In this document: positions 1 to 38,459 of the stretch, piece after piece
Layout: each line of letters starts with the position of its first letter
Position numbering within the stretch: the stretch's first letter is position 1
DNA from: Ascaris suum
Lineage: Eukaryota; Nematoda; Chromadorea; Rhabditida; Ascarididae
Length of the DNA: 64,000 bases
Direction of reading: 5' to 3'
Assembly (NCBI GenBank): GCA_013433145.1
Contig: CM024169.1
Location: 10,734,817 to 10,798,816 of the forward strand
The notes under the pieces: model-generated
The model's input: only the letters and a program-made list of their open reading frames with translations
The model's database searches: none
Told to the model about the DNA's origin: nothing
Position numbers and translations under genes: made by a program

Positions 1-157
1 GTATAGGACGCGAAGAGGATGGTTAACCTCTTAGACGCTATCCAGCGGGAAATGAATACATACATTGAGGATAAGGAAGGAAATTTTACGAATAGTCTTC
101 AATTTGCAGATCTCATCAGTTTCAAGGGATATTCCTGCGGGACCTTAAGAAACCTAC

Positions 158-26677
<26,520 letters not shown>

Positions 26678-26693
26678 AGAATCGGCACACAAC

Positions 26694-26700
26694 CTGTAAA
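26694..26700 (-). promoter_or_regulatory. Candidate trans-splice (spliced leader) acceptor
   Basis: TTTACAG immediately precedes the 16-base leader of the PNUTS-like start codon. In nematodes a consensus-like acceptor this close to the ATG, with no convincing upstream exon, often marks SL addition. It could equally be a cis acceptor for a non-coding exon. Inference from spacing only. Confidence 0.4.
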
Positions 26701-27924
26701 CACCTCGTTGGTGCTTACACAACGCTCGCCGGATTCATCGCAGCCAACGCAAACGAAAATTTACATCTTTCATAGACATTCCATTCTGCGCAACATATCA
26801 AAGACATTACTGAATGACCACATTCCCTCTCTCCTTTTTTCCAGATCACAAGGGGCACAGCACATTAAAGAGTGCCTATCCAAGGAAGGGGACAAGTGTA
26901 GATGCACTATCACTGAAGTTTATGTAAGTGCGGAACTGTACAAGTAACGAACAAAACATTCGCCAGTTAAAAAGGTCGCAAATTTATATCCGAGGAAGTT
27001 TCCATCTAATTTAGTCATGGCACTAAGCCCTATCATTTCAGATGGAAGAGTACGGGTGCAATATCATAAGAAAGACAAAACGAAGCTAATAGCAGCTTCT
27101 AAAACGAAACGACATCGTCGGCATATATGAAGAGGATTCCGTTCCAGATTATTCATGAAAACATCTTCCTAGGAGAGTATTAGTGCTGAAAGTAGACAAA
27201 TATTCACTAGCATCAGCACGACGGCAACGCTTAGCTAAAGCTCGGCTTTCTTCTTTTTGACGATATTGGATTCATCTCCGCCGTGGTAATTTTCACCGAC
27301 TTTTTAAAGAAACTGTGTGGCATTACAGAAGCATAATGATCGAAAATTTATCTCTTATCGTTTCTTGCATTTTCATGCGAGCGATTTAACACAGAGTGAA
27401 GCCTAAACGAAATTGGCAGAAGAGAACTTTTTGAAAGAACACCAAAAATAAATTGATTCAATGGCTTGATCATAGCTACACAAATCAGCCTCTTCCGCTT
27501 TCTCTCATTCCACCCTTATGGCCACAATTATTTTATTCTAATGCATAAGTTTTGGAGGTTGTTTAAACGTCGAATTTTGTACTTGAATAAAAGTAGAGTC
27601 GTCAAGTTTCTCCATTGATAAATCAAAAACAATAGTAAACTATAATGATAACAAACGATGATGAATCATTACAAATAGTAGTGTTGATAAATAATAAAAG
27701 TAACAGTAATAAAAAGTAATAACAAAAAGACTCCAATTATACACTTACACTCATTGAGAAACCACACAGCGATAACATCAGTGTAATGAGATCAAAAGTT
27801 TCAACAAAGGCAACGTAAAGTTCCCTCATACTGAATGAAATTTAGACGAGAAAGGGGTAGACGATTCTGTATTGCCGACTATACTTTTAGAAGAAGCGAT
27901 GTTAGCGGCTTGGAAACTTGAGCT
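26701..27924. other. Upstream region of the PNUTS-like gene
   Basis: Should hold the promoter of the minus-strand gene. No TATA-like or other element stands out. The short plus-strand ORF at 26633-26947 overlaps exon 1 in antisense and is treated as a shadow. Confidence 0.5.
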
Positions 27925-27938
27925 AAAATAAAGTTTCA

Positions 27939-28316
27939 TTCATCGTTTTCCACTGGTCACTGCGCGGTCGGCTGTAAGTAAGCTTCGACTAGAGTTTTCA
28001 GCTCCGCTCAACCAAGCCACCCGCCTAGTATCGCGACGAAGGCAGCGGTATACGGTCCGACAGTCGTAAGAGGAACAACGGTGAATCGACTCGTCAGCAG
28101 CCAACGGGCAGGAGACGAGCCTAAGCCCTAAGCTTCAAGTGACCGATCTGCAAGAAGTAGAGGCCGACCTACAATGTGACGAAGTGACTCTCCAAGCAAG
28201 ACCGCAGCAACCAACTGGATCAGAGAAGCACTGACTCGCGGCAGATGGAAGCGATATGAAGGGATATTTATTCGTAACGAATGTTCTCTTGATTGGAATA
28301 AATAAACAAATAAATA
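27939..28316 (+). mobile_element. Retroposon copy 1 (SINE-like or 5'-truncated LINE)
   Basis: About 378 bp, GC-richer than its surroundings, ending in an A-rich AATAAATAAACAAATAAATA tail. It is flanked by a perfect 14-bp target-site duplication AAAATAAAGTTTCA (27925-27938 and 28317-28330). A frame from 28153 reads RSRGRPT, a stop, then W-x-x-EALTRGRWKRYEG. This resembles the C-terminal end of a LINE reverse-transcriptase protein. Copy 2 begins at the same position (CATCGTTTT), which favours a defined 5' end. Confidence 0.85.
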
Positions 28317-28499
28317 AAAATAAAGTTTCAATTGAAGTTTGCAAATTCTGGGCGATTTGCATTCTCGTTCATTCTTTAATCAACGAGAGAGTACATTAAA
28401 TAAAGAGGTCCAGACTGTAAAGATACCCTTGAATACTCTTTCATACGCCGACAAATATTTATAAAATGTTGCTAGAGATTCTGCATCGCAAAAATTGTG

Positions 28500-28860
28500 A
28501 GGTCAAAGAGAGCACAGTTACTCAACGCGACTATTCCCTAACACTTAGAGGGGTCATCTTTCACACGCATAGACACTTATAGCAAACCTCCTCTCATCTG
28601 GAAGGCCTTGATAAGCTAGATTCCGTCCCGAATGGATTCAAGTTGGGCTGAGGAGGGCCAATTAGCGGACAATTTGAAGTCAAGCATTTTAATTTGATTC
28701 TGTCCATGGATTCATTCCACTTATGGTCAGGTGTTGTCTTGCTGGAGACGCCACGACCGGGTCTGCGGATGGGGTCAAAATTTTGCGATAGGATGTGCCC
28801 AAAAAATTCATTCTGGCATGTTGCTGTGCTGAACTTGATACCTCAGCTGATAAATATCGA
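28500..28860 (-). pseudogene. Decayed Tc1/mariner-type transposase fragment
   Basis: The minus-strand translation shows the DDE block WRLQQDNT (about 28725-28752), then IKMLD, then after one frame shift WP-PQPNLNPF (about 28628-28660). This matches the Tc1 pattern FQQDN...KVLDWPxQSPDLNPIE, with spacing close to D34E. The position of the catalytic Glu reads Gly. At least three in-frame stops and one frameshift show it is dead. Terminal repeats were not identified. Confidence 0.65.
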
Positions 28861-28999
28861 ATCAACCTTGCCGTTAAGGGCGTGACTTCAGACTAGACCT
28901 CCAGAACATGAGGACACCAACCCTGTTCGAGATTCGTACGTCTGTACTGGCTGCTTCAATAACTATAAGCAAATGCTTTTTCGTTTTTCGTCTGACAGT

Positions 29000-29412
29000 T
29001 CAGAGCACCTTCCGTTTATCGAAGACCAGTGGTATATCGACTAGACCCTGAGGGCACGATATCTGTTGAGGTGTTGAGGAAATTTCCTCCACTGTAGGTA
29101 TGTGCGAAAACTGGTTCTGATAATACTTCACGTCGCGCTTTTCGTAGAAAGTCCTGACCACATTCTGGTTACTCACCTCCATCTTCGTTGAGAACATCAG
29201 AGTTTTTATTTTTCCACGAATATTTTGACCTCGGCGTTTGCTACAACAGCTGGAGGTGGAAGTACGACGTCAACTTTCCTGTATGGGTGGAAGGAGTTCG
29301 ACATCAGCAGCAGACCGCAGCCGGTGGTCCTTTCACGAATTTAGCTGTCTTCAGTAGGAGTCAGTCCGTCGTAGAACAAATCGCGCAACGGTCTGCTCCT
29401 AACTTTTGGTAA
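29000..29412 (-). pseudogene. Coding-like segments of unknown origin next to the Tc1 remnant
   Basis: Two minus-strand open stretches look protein-like. One is 29197-29000 (VSNQNVVRTFYEKRDVKYYQ...). The other is 29412-29210 (RPLRDLFYDGLTPTEDS, a stop, then RERTTGCGLLLMSNSFHPYR). GC content is higher than in the flanks. They may be the N-terminal part of the same transposon or part of another decayed gene. Not recognised. Confidence 0.3.
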
Positions 29413-30084
29413 TCTCAACGGATAATTATATAAACGATGAGCGGATGGTATTTACTGCTCGGAGAGGATAGACATGCCTGTATGAGATGAAAAACGCATA
29501 GGTATGCGCATATTGACATAATACGTATAGATTGGTTGCCTATGGTCATTCTTCATGAAACACGACAGACAAACATACTATACGGCAACTACACGGGGAT
29601 CCTCGTTGGTTTCCGCATAATTTGGACAGAGTTGTTTAGAACATCCGTGGACAGAGCAACAGGGTTCTATGCTTTGGTTACGTTCGAGTATATAGCTGGC
29701 AGCGACAGAAGACATGGATGCTTACACCTTTTATAAAGACCAGAACAGACAGAAAAACAACAAGCACGTGCCGACATATTATTCTTGTTATGCTTTTCAC
29801 AACTAATCTCCATACCGTACAACGTCAAATATAACCCTGCGGGGATTTTACATTAATAAAGACTTTATTGAGAAAGGATTTTAAGCAGATATGAATTATT
29901 CATCGCTCTACAATCCTAGCAACCTCACATATGCCTAAGCAGTTACCTGTCAAGCTTTAGGATATAGTTGAAAGGGAAGTTTCACTCAAGGTGCGGTTAT
30001 CTGTAATAAAAAACCGAAGCAAGAGGGCGAAAGGGAGATTATTGGAGGTTTTACGACAATCGCCCCACCTCAGCTATCCCCTCT

Positions 30085-30097
30085 CCCCCCCCCCCCC
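30085..30097. repeat. Poly-C run (13)
   Basis: Homopolymer C inside a longer C/T tract (30072-30103). Confidence 0.95.
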
Positions 30098-33000
30098 TCT
30101 TTCTCATCTCACGTAAGCACTCATTTCTTTGAAACCCCCGAATCGAATGAATGATTCAGAGCACTTCCAATAATGCGCAAACAAAAAATCATGCGTTCGC
30201 AGCACGCACGCGTCATTGGCGTACGCGTTCAAAAACGTGGCAAACGTTTGCACATAAGCGCAACGCGCACAAATACGTAATTGACGCGTGCGAGACACTA
30301 GAAATTCGACGATGAAAAATTGCGATATCGCAGTCAAAATTTCTACGGACCTAAAATAAGTCCCCTCTCCCTCAACATTTTACCCCCCTTCACTTATTTG
30401 CTTATACGATGAAAGATGCTCTATCTGTGCAAATTTTTAAAGATGGACTACATGCAGAAATCTGATTATGAGAATAAATTGTACGCATTTGAAAGTTGGG
30501 AAAACTACGCGAGAAATAAAATTCATAAATCGAGGCGATTCATCACTTCTACGCGAGTTTTAATGTGATACTCTACTTTATTACCTAGAAATCGAGTATA
30601 CCGAACGAGACGAACCGAGAACAATGGTCAAAGCTGTAGGTGTAGATCCAGTCGTCACTTGGCGTACATGAGAAAATGCGGTTGGACCAATTTAGAAAGA
30701 GAAGTTAAGTGAAACAATGCCACATCAATGAGATCGAGCTGGAGCTGGAGCTAGAGCTAGTGCTATCCCATCCAATTACTGCACTCCTTTCTGCCAACTG
30801 GACCGGCACATATGCCGAAGTCGCTTTCCTTTGATTACAGCTCAACTTCCGCTATATTTTTTCACGAATATCTGAGGACGAAGCAGGATGTGTATGGGCT
30901 GCGTTTTATTTTCCCTTCTTCGTATCATTTAATCACTTGAAGCTTAGTCTCTCAAGGCTAAATTAAGCGCTCGCACCGATGAACACTAGCACATTTCTAT
31001 AATAGCACATTTCGCATGACTGAACACGTCATTCTTATGTGTCACAACAGTAAAAAGTTACCCAAGTGTCGTCTGCAAAATATTTAGTAAATTACAGAAA
31101 AATTTACTCTAGACAAATCAACCTGCACCTGAAGTAACAGAGAACTTGAGGTCATACTTAACATCTGTTATCCCAACTCAAAGAATGAGAGCTACTTCGA
31201 GAGTGATACTAAAACGTTGAAGTTAGTAATTCAAAACGACAAGAACTCTCAGCATCTATGAACAGCACGTTCAGATTCGTAGCTCATCTAACTTGGCAAA
31301 TGCATTCCTCCTTCATTCTCACTCTCAGGCACTCAATTCTTCTTTTACAGAAACTGTACAGCTTGCAGCCTGACCTCTTCTTGTTCGAATTACTGCCAAC
31401 CGTCTATAAATGGACATCAGTGATATCACTGCTATTAGCCGTAGAGAAACAGAATAAAAATAAACAAAAAAAGACAAAAAACGCATTCTATATACATCAT
31501 AAAATATGAGAAGCATAGATGGAGATATCGATGAGAGTGATATTAAAAATGAGAGAGGAGGAGTGAGTAAGCTCGACGATTGCAAAATTATGAGAAATAT
31601 TGAAGAACTGACAAGTAGTCAGACGATTGTATATGTGTTGTGCAATGAGAGGAAACAACGATAGAGTATGTAAAGGAAGGTGAATGCTAGTCGATTAGAG
31701 AGTTAATCAGAGAGCAATGATGAGAGCAAAGAGATTCGAAATCAACATTCACACCACATTTTAGTTACATTTTCATTGAGCTCAAAAATAATATGTAAAA
31801 ATTTGCATATATTTTGATAAAATTGAAAAATTTTTATGCAAAATTTATAATAATATTTTTTAAAACAATATTTTACGATGAAATTATGACCTAAGATAAT
31901 TTCAATTGCTTTGAATTCTTCGATTTCAGCGATAACACTTCGACCTTTAGTTTATTAGTGGGAAGATTAATCCCTCTGCTCACATCTAGTCTTTGATTTG
32001 TTGCTTCCTTCCTTCCCTCATCGCTCCAACTCTTCTCCTAATGCAAGAGGCCATGTATTCCAAAACGTTGAACATGAAGCGATTACCCAAAGGAAGCTGC
32101 TAGTGGGGAAAATTCCGGGAAATACGAAAGAAATTTCACTGACGAGTGCTAAGCTTTATCAATGAAGACATGCTGCGCCCGCATTTTTTCAATGAACAAA
32201 ACAACCCTGGGAAAATCCATCAGAGCTTCAAATGCTTTCTTATTTGTCAAACTCATGAAGAGGTTGAAAGAAGATGGGGTAAGGGGAACGGAAGGGGGAT
32301 GCAGCGTACTGATTCGCCCTCTTGAGTACTGAATGCATTAATGGGAAGCTTAGACCTTATTATTTCGTTTATAAATATAAATTATTATGTGGACATATGG
32401 TATATATAGGAGTAATGAAGAACAATAAAAAACAAGAATAAAAATAAAAGGACTTTTCCCCTATCAATCTACGAAATATTTGTTGGAAGACGATAGAGTC
32501 TAGTGGACCGGTTTCTTGACACAACAACATTCCTAGCAACGCACACGCTCGCACACATCCATCCCATCCGTCTGCCGCAATGCTGCACACTCCGCATCGA
32601 CTTCACTGCACCGTTGCCCCTTATCAACGACACGCCGGTGGTATACCTATTGACAAGATCAGTGTGCTTATTTGTCGATGCATGTGATCATACAATTGGA
32701 TAATGTTCGAGTAGACGGCCGGAAAAGAGGGATATTTCCGTTAGCGATTTTTTTCGAAATGAAGTTAAAAGTCACCGAAAAATTCCGGACGGATTTTTTA
32801 TCCATGAAACTCTTGCATTTGACTTTCCTTGGGAAAGTTGCGTGGTTATGAATAAATTTCAATGTATCCTTAAAGTCGGCTTTCCCAATCGTTCTTTCCG
32901 GTTTCTCGAAAACAATTGCACTCGGAAAAGATAGCCTCCGGCCATAACACATAATTCTATGGGCAGAAATCACTTAGAAGCTATCGGTCGATATGCAAAT

Positions 33001-33352
33001 GACAGTTTAAAGTCTTGGCATGACAAAGTATGTAACAGAGTATAAGAGCCTGATTGTGACATGATACAAAAAAATTTTATGATATACCTTGGTAGGCATC
33101 CAGGAATGAGCTTGCCGAGATGCGTTTTTCCGGACTGTCAACATTCAAACCATGCCACCCCTCATAAATCAAATATCCGTGAGTTAATCCTTCCTCTACA
33201 GGAGGGAGGAGGAAAGGGCTGTTTATAGTGAAGTAGGGCATTCAAGGAAAATCAATTAATGATTTATTTATGAAATTTTGTAAAATATTTATGGAAGTAA
33301 ATAATTTTTGGAACCTTAAGGTCAAAGGAAAGTAGGGAAAAAAGGTCGGGAA

Positions 33353-33363
33353 GGGGGGGGGGG
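33353..33363. repeat. Poly-G run (11)
   Basis: Homopolymer G followed by CGGGC; a potential G-quadruplex on the plus strand. Confidence 0.95.
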
Positions 33364-34495
33364 CGGGCAAAACAACACAGCAACAAAGAATCAAATCCAA
33401 AGAATATGAATTAAAAGTACTACAGTATTGACAACAAACTCTTCTCCTAGCAACGATATTATCACAGCGATCTTGGATGACTCGAAAAAATAACCAGCGA
33501 ATGAAACCGTATGTGAAAATGGTCGCAACTTTTTTTGTCTTGTCGTAAATTTTTTATATTCGAAGAGCATTTCATTGGTGTCACTCTCTGTGGATGTGTC
33601 CGTCTGCGTTTGCTTGCCTCTCCGATATTCTCAACTTTAAAACCATTGAAGTTTAAGTGGTGAAATTTATAATACAAATGAATTAATTCATTAGTTTTCG
33701 AGATTATCCATCGACCTCCCAACGAGATATATTAGACACTTTAATATGGCTAAAGAGCACACATTTGATGACAACACTGCATCTCACCACTAATCACAGT
33801 GGAAAAACGAATCTTTTGTCGAGCGTTTAATTTAGTGCATTAGCGGGATCATTCAGTTAAAATATCGACGGATTGTTGTTTAGTTTTATTATTTGATGGT
33901 ATCGGATGGTTTGTTGGGTATGATCACAAAAAGCGCATATCGCGCCAGCTTACTCAGCACGCTTCTTTAAAACCAACCAGTCGATCAATAACTGAACATT
34001 ACATTCATGTTCTATTTAAAGATCATTTTGAGGCGAAAATAATCCGAAAAGCGAGAAAACAATCGATGCATTTGAGTTTATGTGTGCAATTTCTTTAACC
34101 ATTTGTAAAGTGAATGAAAAAAAGACAAAGAAATATTTGAACGAGTGAAATAATGATTGCAAAAATCGAATAAATAATTCCGAATGATTGAATTAACCGA
34201 AATTTTTAATTTCTTGTCCCATAATTCATTTCCTTCAATCAAGGTTTTATCCGTTATCAAGTTGGTACAAAGTTTTACTCGTCGTCAAGTTGGTAGCAAA
34301 CTTTGTTCGTGCCACCATTTCCCCATCACTTCACTCTTTTTGTTCCGCTTAGAAACATGTTTAGCAGTTCTCTACCTCCTTTGTCCCTTTGTCCCTTCCT
34401 CCATCTCAAATTGGAGACACAAAAAAACCTTCATTTGAGCAATAAAAACAACACCTTTCAAAGCATTGAAATCATTTATAGCAAAAATTTGTGCA

Positions 34496-34631
<136 letters not shown>

Positions 34632-35483
34632 AAAGACTTAAAATCGTAGATGTAAAAATGCGACATGAAAGTGCGCAATGTCGAAAGAAGCGAATGACGA
34701 TTGAATCTCGAGGCAGTCAATGAGGTCGTCATTAATGATGACGTTGGATGTCATTCAAGAACACATTTCTTTGAAGATATATCAAAGATGCGCGCATTTT
34801 GCAATTGATGAATCCTTGCAGATTATTAGAAATTGTGTAGCATATCACTTGTCAACTAATCCTCCTTCAAATATGCAAGATTGCGGGGAGTTGTGGAGAG
34901 GAAGAAGGAGAAAGGGGAGGGGGAGGGGAGAGAGAAATCAGTTTTCTTTCGGAAGCATTATCAAATATTGGTATTTATTCTAAAGATATCACAATTACGG
35001 TTTTGAAAAAGCTATCACCGGCAATTATGTCGTTCACTTCGAGTTGCCTATCGACTTCCTATCCCTTCAAAATCTACAAAAATAAACAAATAATTGATGC
35101 ACCCATCCCCTTATTTTCCATCTCCATTCCTCGTTCGCCCTCCAAGAACGACCCCATCATCGACTATCCATCCAAAAAAAAGGAATAAACGAAAAAAAAA
35201 AACACAGCTCAACAACGATAAAAATCCGACCACACTACACTCGTATGTCGCACACCAATGATGAAAAGAATTAATAAATGCACTTTTCTGTTAGCTAATC
35301 GAATCTATCGAATATTTTGCATATTTCTATCCAAATTTTATCATTTAAACGAACATTTTAATAGACTCACTCAACATTACGCTGCAAATGTTATAAATTC
35401 GTCGTAAATAATAGCCCGCAACAAGAAAAAGTAACGATCAAACTAGGAAACTTTATTTGAATGGAAACTGACGATTTATCAAT

Positions 35484-35846
35484 CATCGTTTTGCACGGCC
35501 TATTGCGCGGTCGGTTGTAAGTAAGCTCCGACCATACTTCTTGGCTCCGGTTAACCGTGCGACTCGTGTAGCACACTCATCGGGACGACGGTGGCGAAAT
35601 AAATCTCAATAGTCATAAGAGGAACAACGGTGGATCGGCTCGTCAGCATCCGACGGTGCAGAAGACAACCCTAAGCCCTAAGCTTCATGCGATCAACCTG
35701 CAAGAAGTAGAGGCTGACCCTAAAGATCAAAGGAGCCAAGTGGATTGGAGAGGCTTTGGGTCAATGCAGGTGGAAGCGATATCAGGAGACATTTATTCGG
35801 AATTAATGTTTTGTTGATTGAAATAAATAAACAAATGAATAAAAAA
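35484..35846 (+). mobile_element. Retroposon copy 2 (same family as copy 1)
   Basis: Homologous to 27939-28316 from its first bases (CATCGTTTT) through TTGCGCGGTCGG, GTCATAAGAGGAACAACGGT, CCTAAGCCCTAAGCTTCA and the TGGAAGCGATAT block to the AATAAATAAACAAAT tail. It is more decayed in frame than copy 1. It is flanked by an imperfect long direct repeat (35449-35483 and 35861-35897; core AATGGAAA..T..CGATTT.ATCAAT), read as an aged target-site duplication. Confidence 0.82.
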
Positions 35847-35897
35847 TAATAAATAGTAGCGAACTTACTTCAATGGAAATTTGGCGATTTTATCAAT

Positions 35898-38259
35898 GAA
35901 AACGTTATGGAATTAAGTTCTGAGATTAACTGTTGTCTATTAATTACCAAATATACATATTTCAGTTATAATTAAATATGCATATTGGCCAATAAAGAAT
36001 TTCCCTAGTATCTATGTGGTGACTTAATGACATTTTTGCGATTATTGACAGGAAACTTAGTAACTCACATGATGACAGACAACTATTTTTTAGGGTCCTT
36101 CTGCCGTTTAACACTAAACCAAAGCTTTAAAGCTAACTAAGCGGATTTTTACTTATATCTTTTTGGTATTTCATAGCACTTATTGGTACCGCTTTGGACG
36201 GTATAATAGAAAATTGTATGGGATTGATGACCACAGATTGTCATGTTGGTCACTTCATGAATCACTTCAATCTTCTTTTTTTAATGAGGTTTTCAAAGGT
36301 CGGAATTCCTATTTGCTGCTGTTTCCGGTTCCAGTTCATTTCAAGGGTGCATATTTCGATCGTCGAAGGATGCGACATTCCATTCATGTTTTTTGATACC
36401 TGCTGAACGAAGGTAAATAGTTGAATGATTTCAGTGAAAATGTTCTCTGATGTTTTTGACGATATTAGTACTGCGTGTGTGGAAAAAAAATGAAAGCAAA
36501 TCGAGCGCCGAGGATGAAGAGATTCATTTTATTCTGGAGAAATTGCATAGTCACGCTTTTCTATTTTTATCTCTCTTTACGTTTATAAGGAGTATTACGA
36601 ATAGGTCATGTCTGTGTGCCCCCTTCTATGTCTATATGTTGGTACCTCTGCCTGTCTGTAATTAAAAATTCGAAAAGCGTTTGAAGCTAGAATTATATTA
36701 TAAGCATAATCTACATTATACATCGATTGTATTTTATCTTTCAATTTGAAACAGCCCTCAATATATACTGTAGATTACAGTATTTCGACGTACCTGTAGG
36801 TGATTAAAATTTACTATGGTAAACCTTTTAGACCATAGAACGATCAATAGATCGTTTGATGTGGAAGAGTGATTATGATAGATACCCAAATATTGAATCT
36901 GTTATTGCCATGTAACAAATCGATAAGTTTCGCTCATTTTTTTCATTGAGTATTATTATTGAAGAACATATTATTATTAATCATCAAGTGGAAAATATGT
37001 CATTTTCACGAAATTGTACTCAGATATTCAGTTGTAAATAAAAGTGATGAACGAAATGAATGATGATGAGAGAGCATTGCGATTTGAGGCTATGCAACAA
37101 CGAAGTGGTCACTACTCTCGGACAAGTGACCAAACTGACCAATGCATAGTCGAGCGATTGGCTTTTATCTCATTAATTATTTCTCACAATATCTTTTTTT
37201 TATTGTTGATCTAACGTATTCGCTGGAATTTAAATGCCCAGCGGGGCCATGAATATTTAAGTGGTTTTTAGGCAGTGGTGTTTCTCATGGGGTGGGGGGG
37301 GGGGGGGGGGGGGGGGGGGATAGCGAGAACTGGGAGGTGAACATCAAATAGATCGGAAATGAGGTTAAAAGTTTAGTTGTGAAAAAATTTTCTTGAAGTT
37401 TTACGCGCACTGGGAAAAATATTTTGCGAATTTATTCAACGATAATAGTGTGACTTTTATAAATATTTCTGTTATTTTCAAGTCTCAAAACATTCTCTTC
37501 CTCGATGAGCGCACATAAAATTCCTATTTTTGGCAGAATGCCAAGAAAGTTAGCAAAGATTCATCCAGTTTTTTTTGCTGAAAAGTTTTCCCCAACATCA
37601 TGCTAAGAGTAGGAGTTTACCAAGACTGAACGGAAGAAATTTATGTTTACGGTAGTTTGTTAGTTGAACAATCGTGTAGACTTGTGAGCATTAAAATTGG
37701 AGTACCCTTAACAGTTTCCTGCTCATCGCAAAACGCGTTCTGAATCGACTGCCTCAAAAAAAAAAAAATTTCCCCCAAAATTAGTTTTGCGCGTGTACTA
37801 AGAATTGGTCAATTGGAGACGTATTCCAAACCTATCAATCAATCAAATGAGCCCTCATTAAGGTGTTTTTCATAGGCAAACTTTTGTCATTCGCACATGT
37901 GTCATGTTGAAGTGATGCGAGGATAACGGGACACGGCTGGCTTGTACTAGACTGCCTAGGTAAGGGGGACGTGGAGGAGGCGAGGAGGACTTTTCTACAT
38001 AGATAAGGGGAGGGAAGGAGGGAGGAGGGATCCTTCCTAAGGATAAAATAGAATCGACTTAGTTGTCGGCTCTGACCCTTAGGCCGCTAAGTTTATGTTC
38101 TACTAAACGAAGAAAAGTTTACTTAGAGAAGAGTATCGCACAGGAAAACATTAATTAGCCATATTGTTGTGACGTGTATTCTCGCCTCTGTTTGCTGGAA
38201 ATTGATTGCTTTAGTGGTGCTGTTTGAATGTCTCAATAATCTCTCAAGGTGCAGTTGTG
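35898..38259. other. Intergenic region, no gene recognised
   Basis: AT-rich. It includes the G26 run at 37294-37319 and a purine-rich tract at about 37955-38030. A plus-strand ORF at 36163-36396 is not protein-like enough to call. Confidence 0.5.
37294..37319. repeat. Poly-G run (26)
   Basis: The longest homopolymer in the window, directly preceded by GGGGT. It is likely length-variable and prone to assembly error. Confidence 0.97.
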
Positions 38260-38459
38260 TTCTTATGCATTGTGCTCTAGTGTAATATATCTTATAATTT
38301 ACTGCACTGATATATTATATTCTAATGTACTGCATGGCTATACTGTGTTCTAACATACTGTATTGCTACACCGTTTTCTAGCAGGCTTTATCGCTATACT
38401 GTATTCTAGTATACTGAATGGCTATATTATATTCTAACATACTGTATCGACGTACTGTT
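38260..38459. repeat. Diverged tandem array, 28-bp period, about seven units
   Basis: Five consecutive units of exactly 28 bp start at 38320, 38348, 38376, 38404 and 38432, each opening TTCTA. Typical content is TTCTAACATACTG, then TATTGCTATACTGTA. Two looser units precede them from 38260 (31 and 29 bp). Units differ by several substitutions, so the array is old. Confidence 0.9.

Noticed and set aside
99..157. Native C-terminus of the PNUTS-like protein at the stop near 99
   Set aside because: A better donor exists at 158 and the family's C-terminal domains are still missing; kept only as an alternative.
27955..28020. Pol III A-box-like sequence on the minus strand of the retroposon (TGGTTGAGCGG)
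   Set aside because: It points away from the element body and tail, and no good B box follows, so it is not offered as the SINE promoter.
36163..36396. Plus-strand ORF MVFHSTYWYRFGRYNRKL
   Set aside because: No splice context, no family resemblance, and length within chance for the region.
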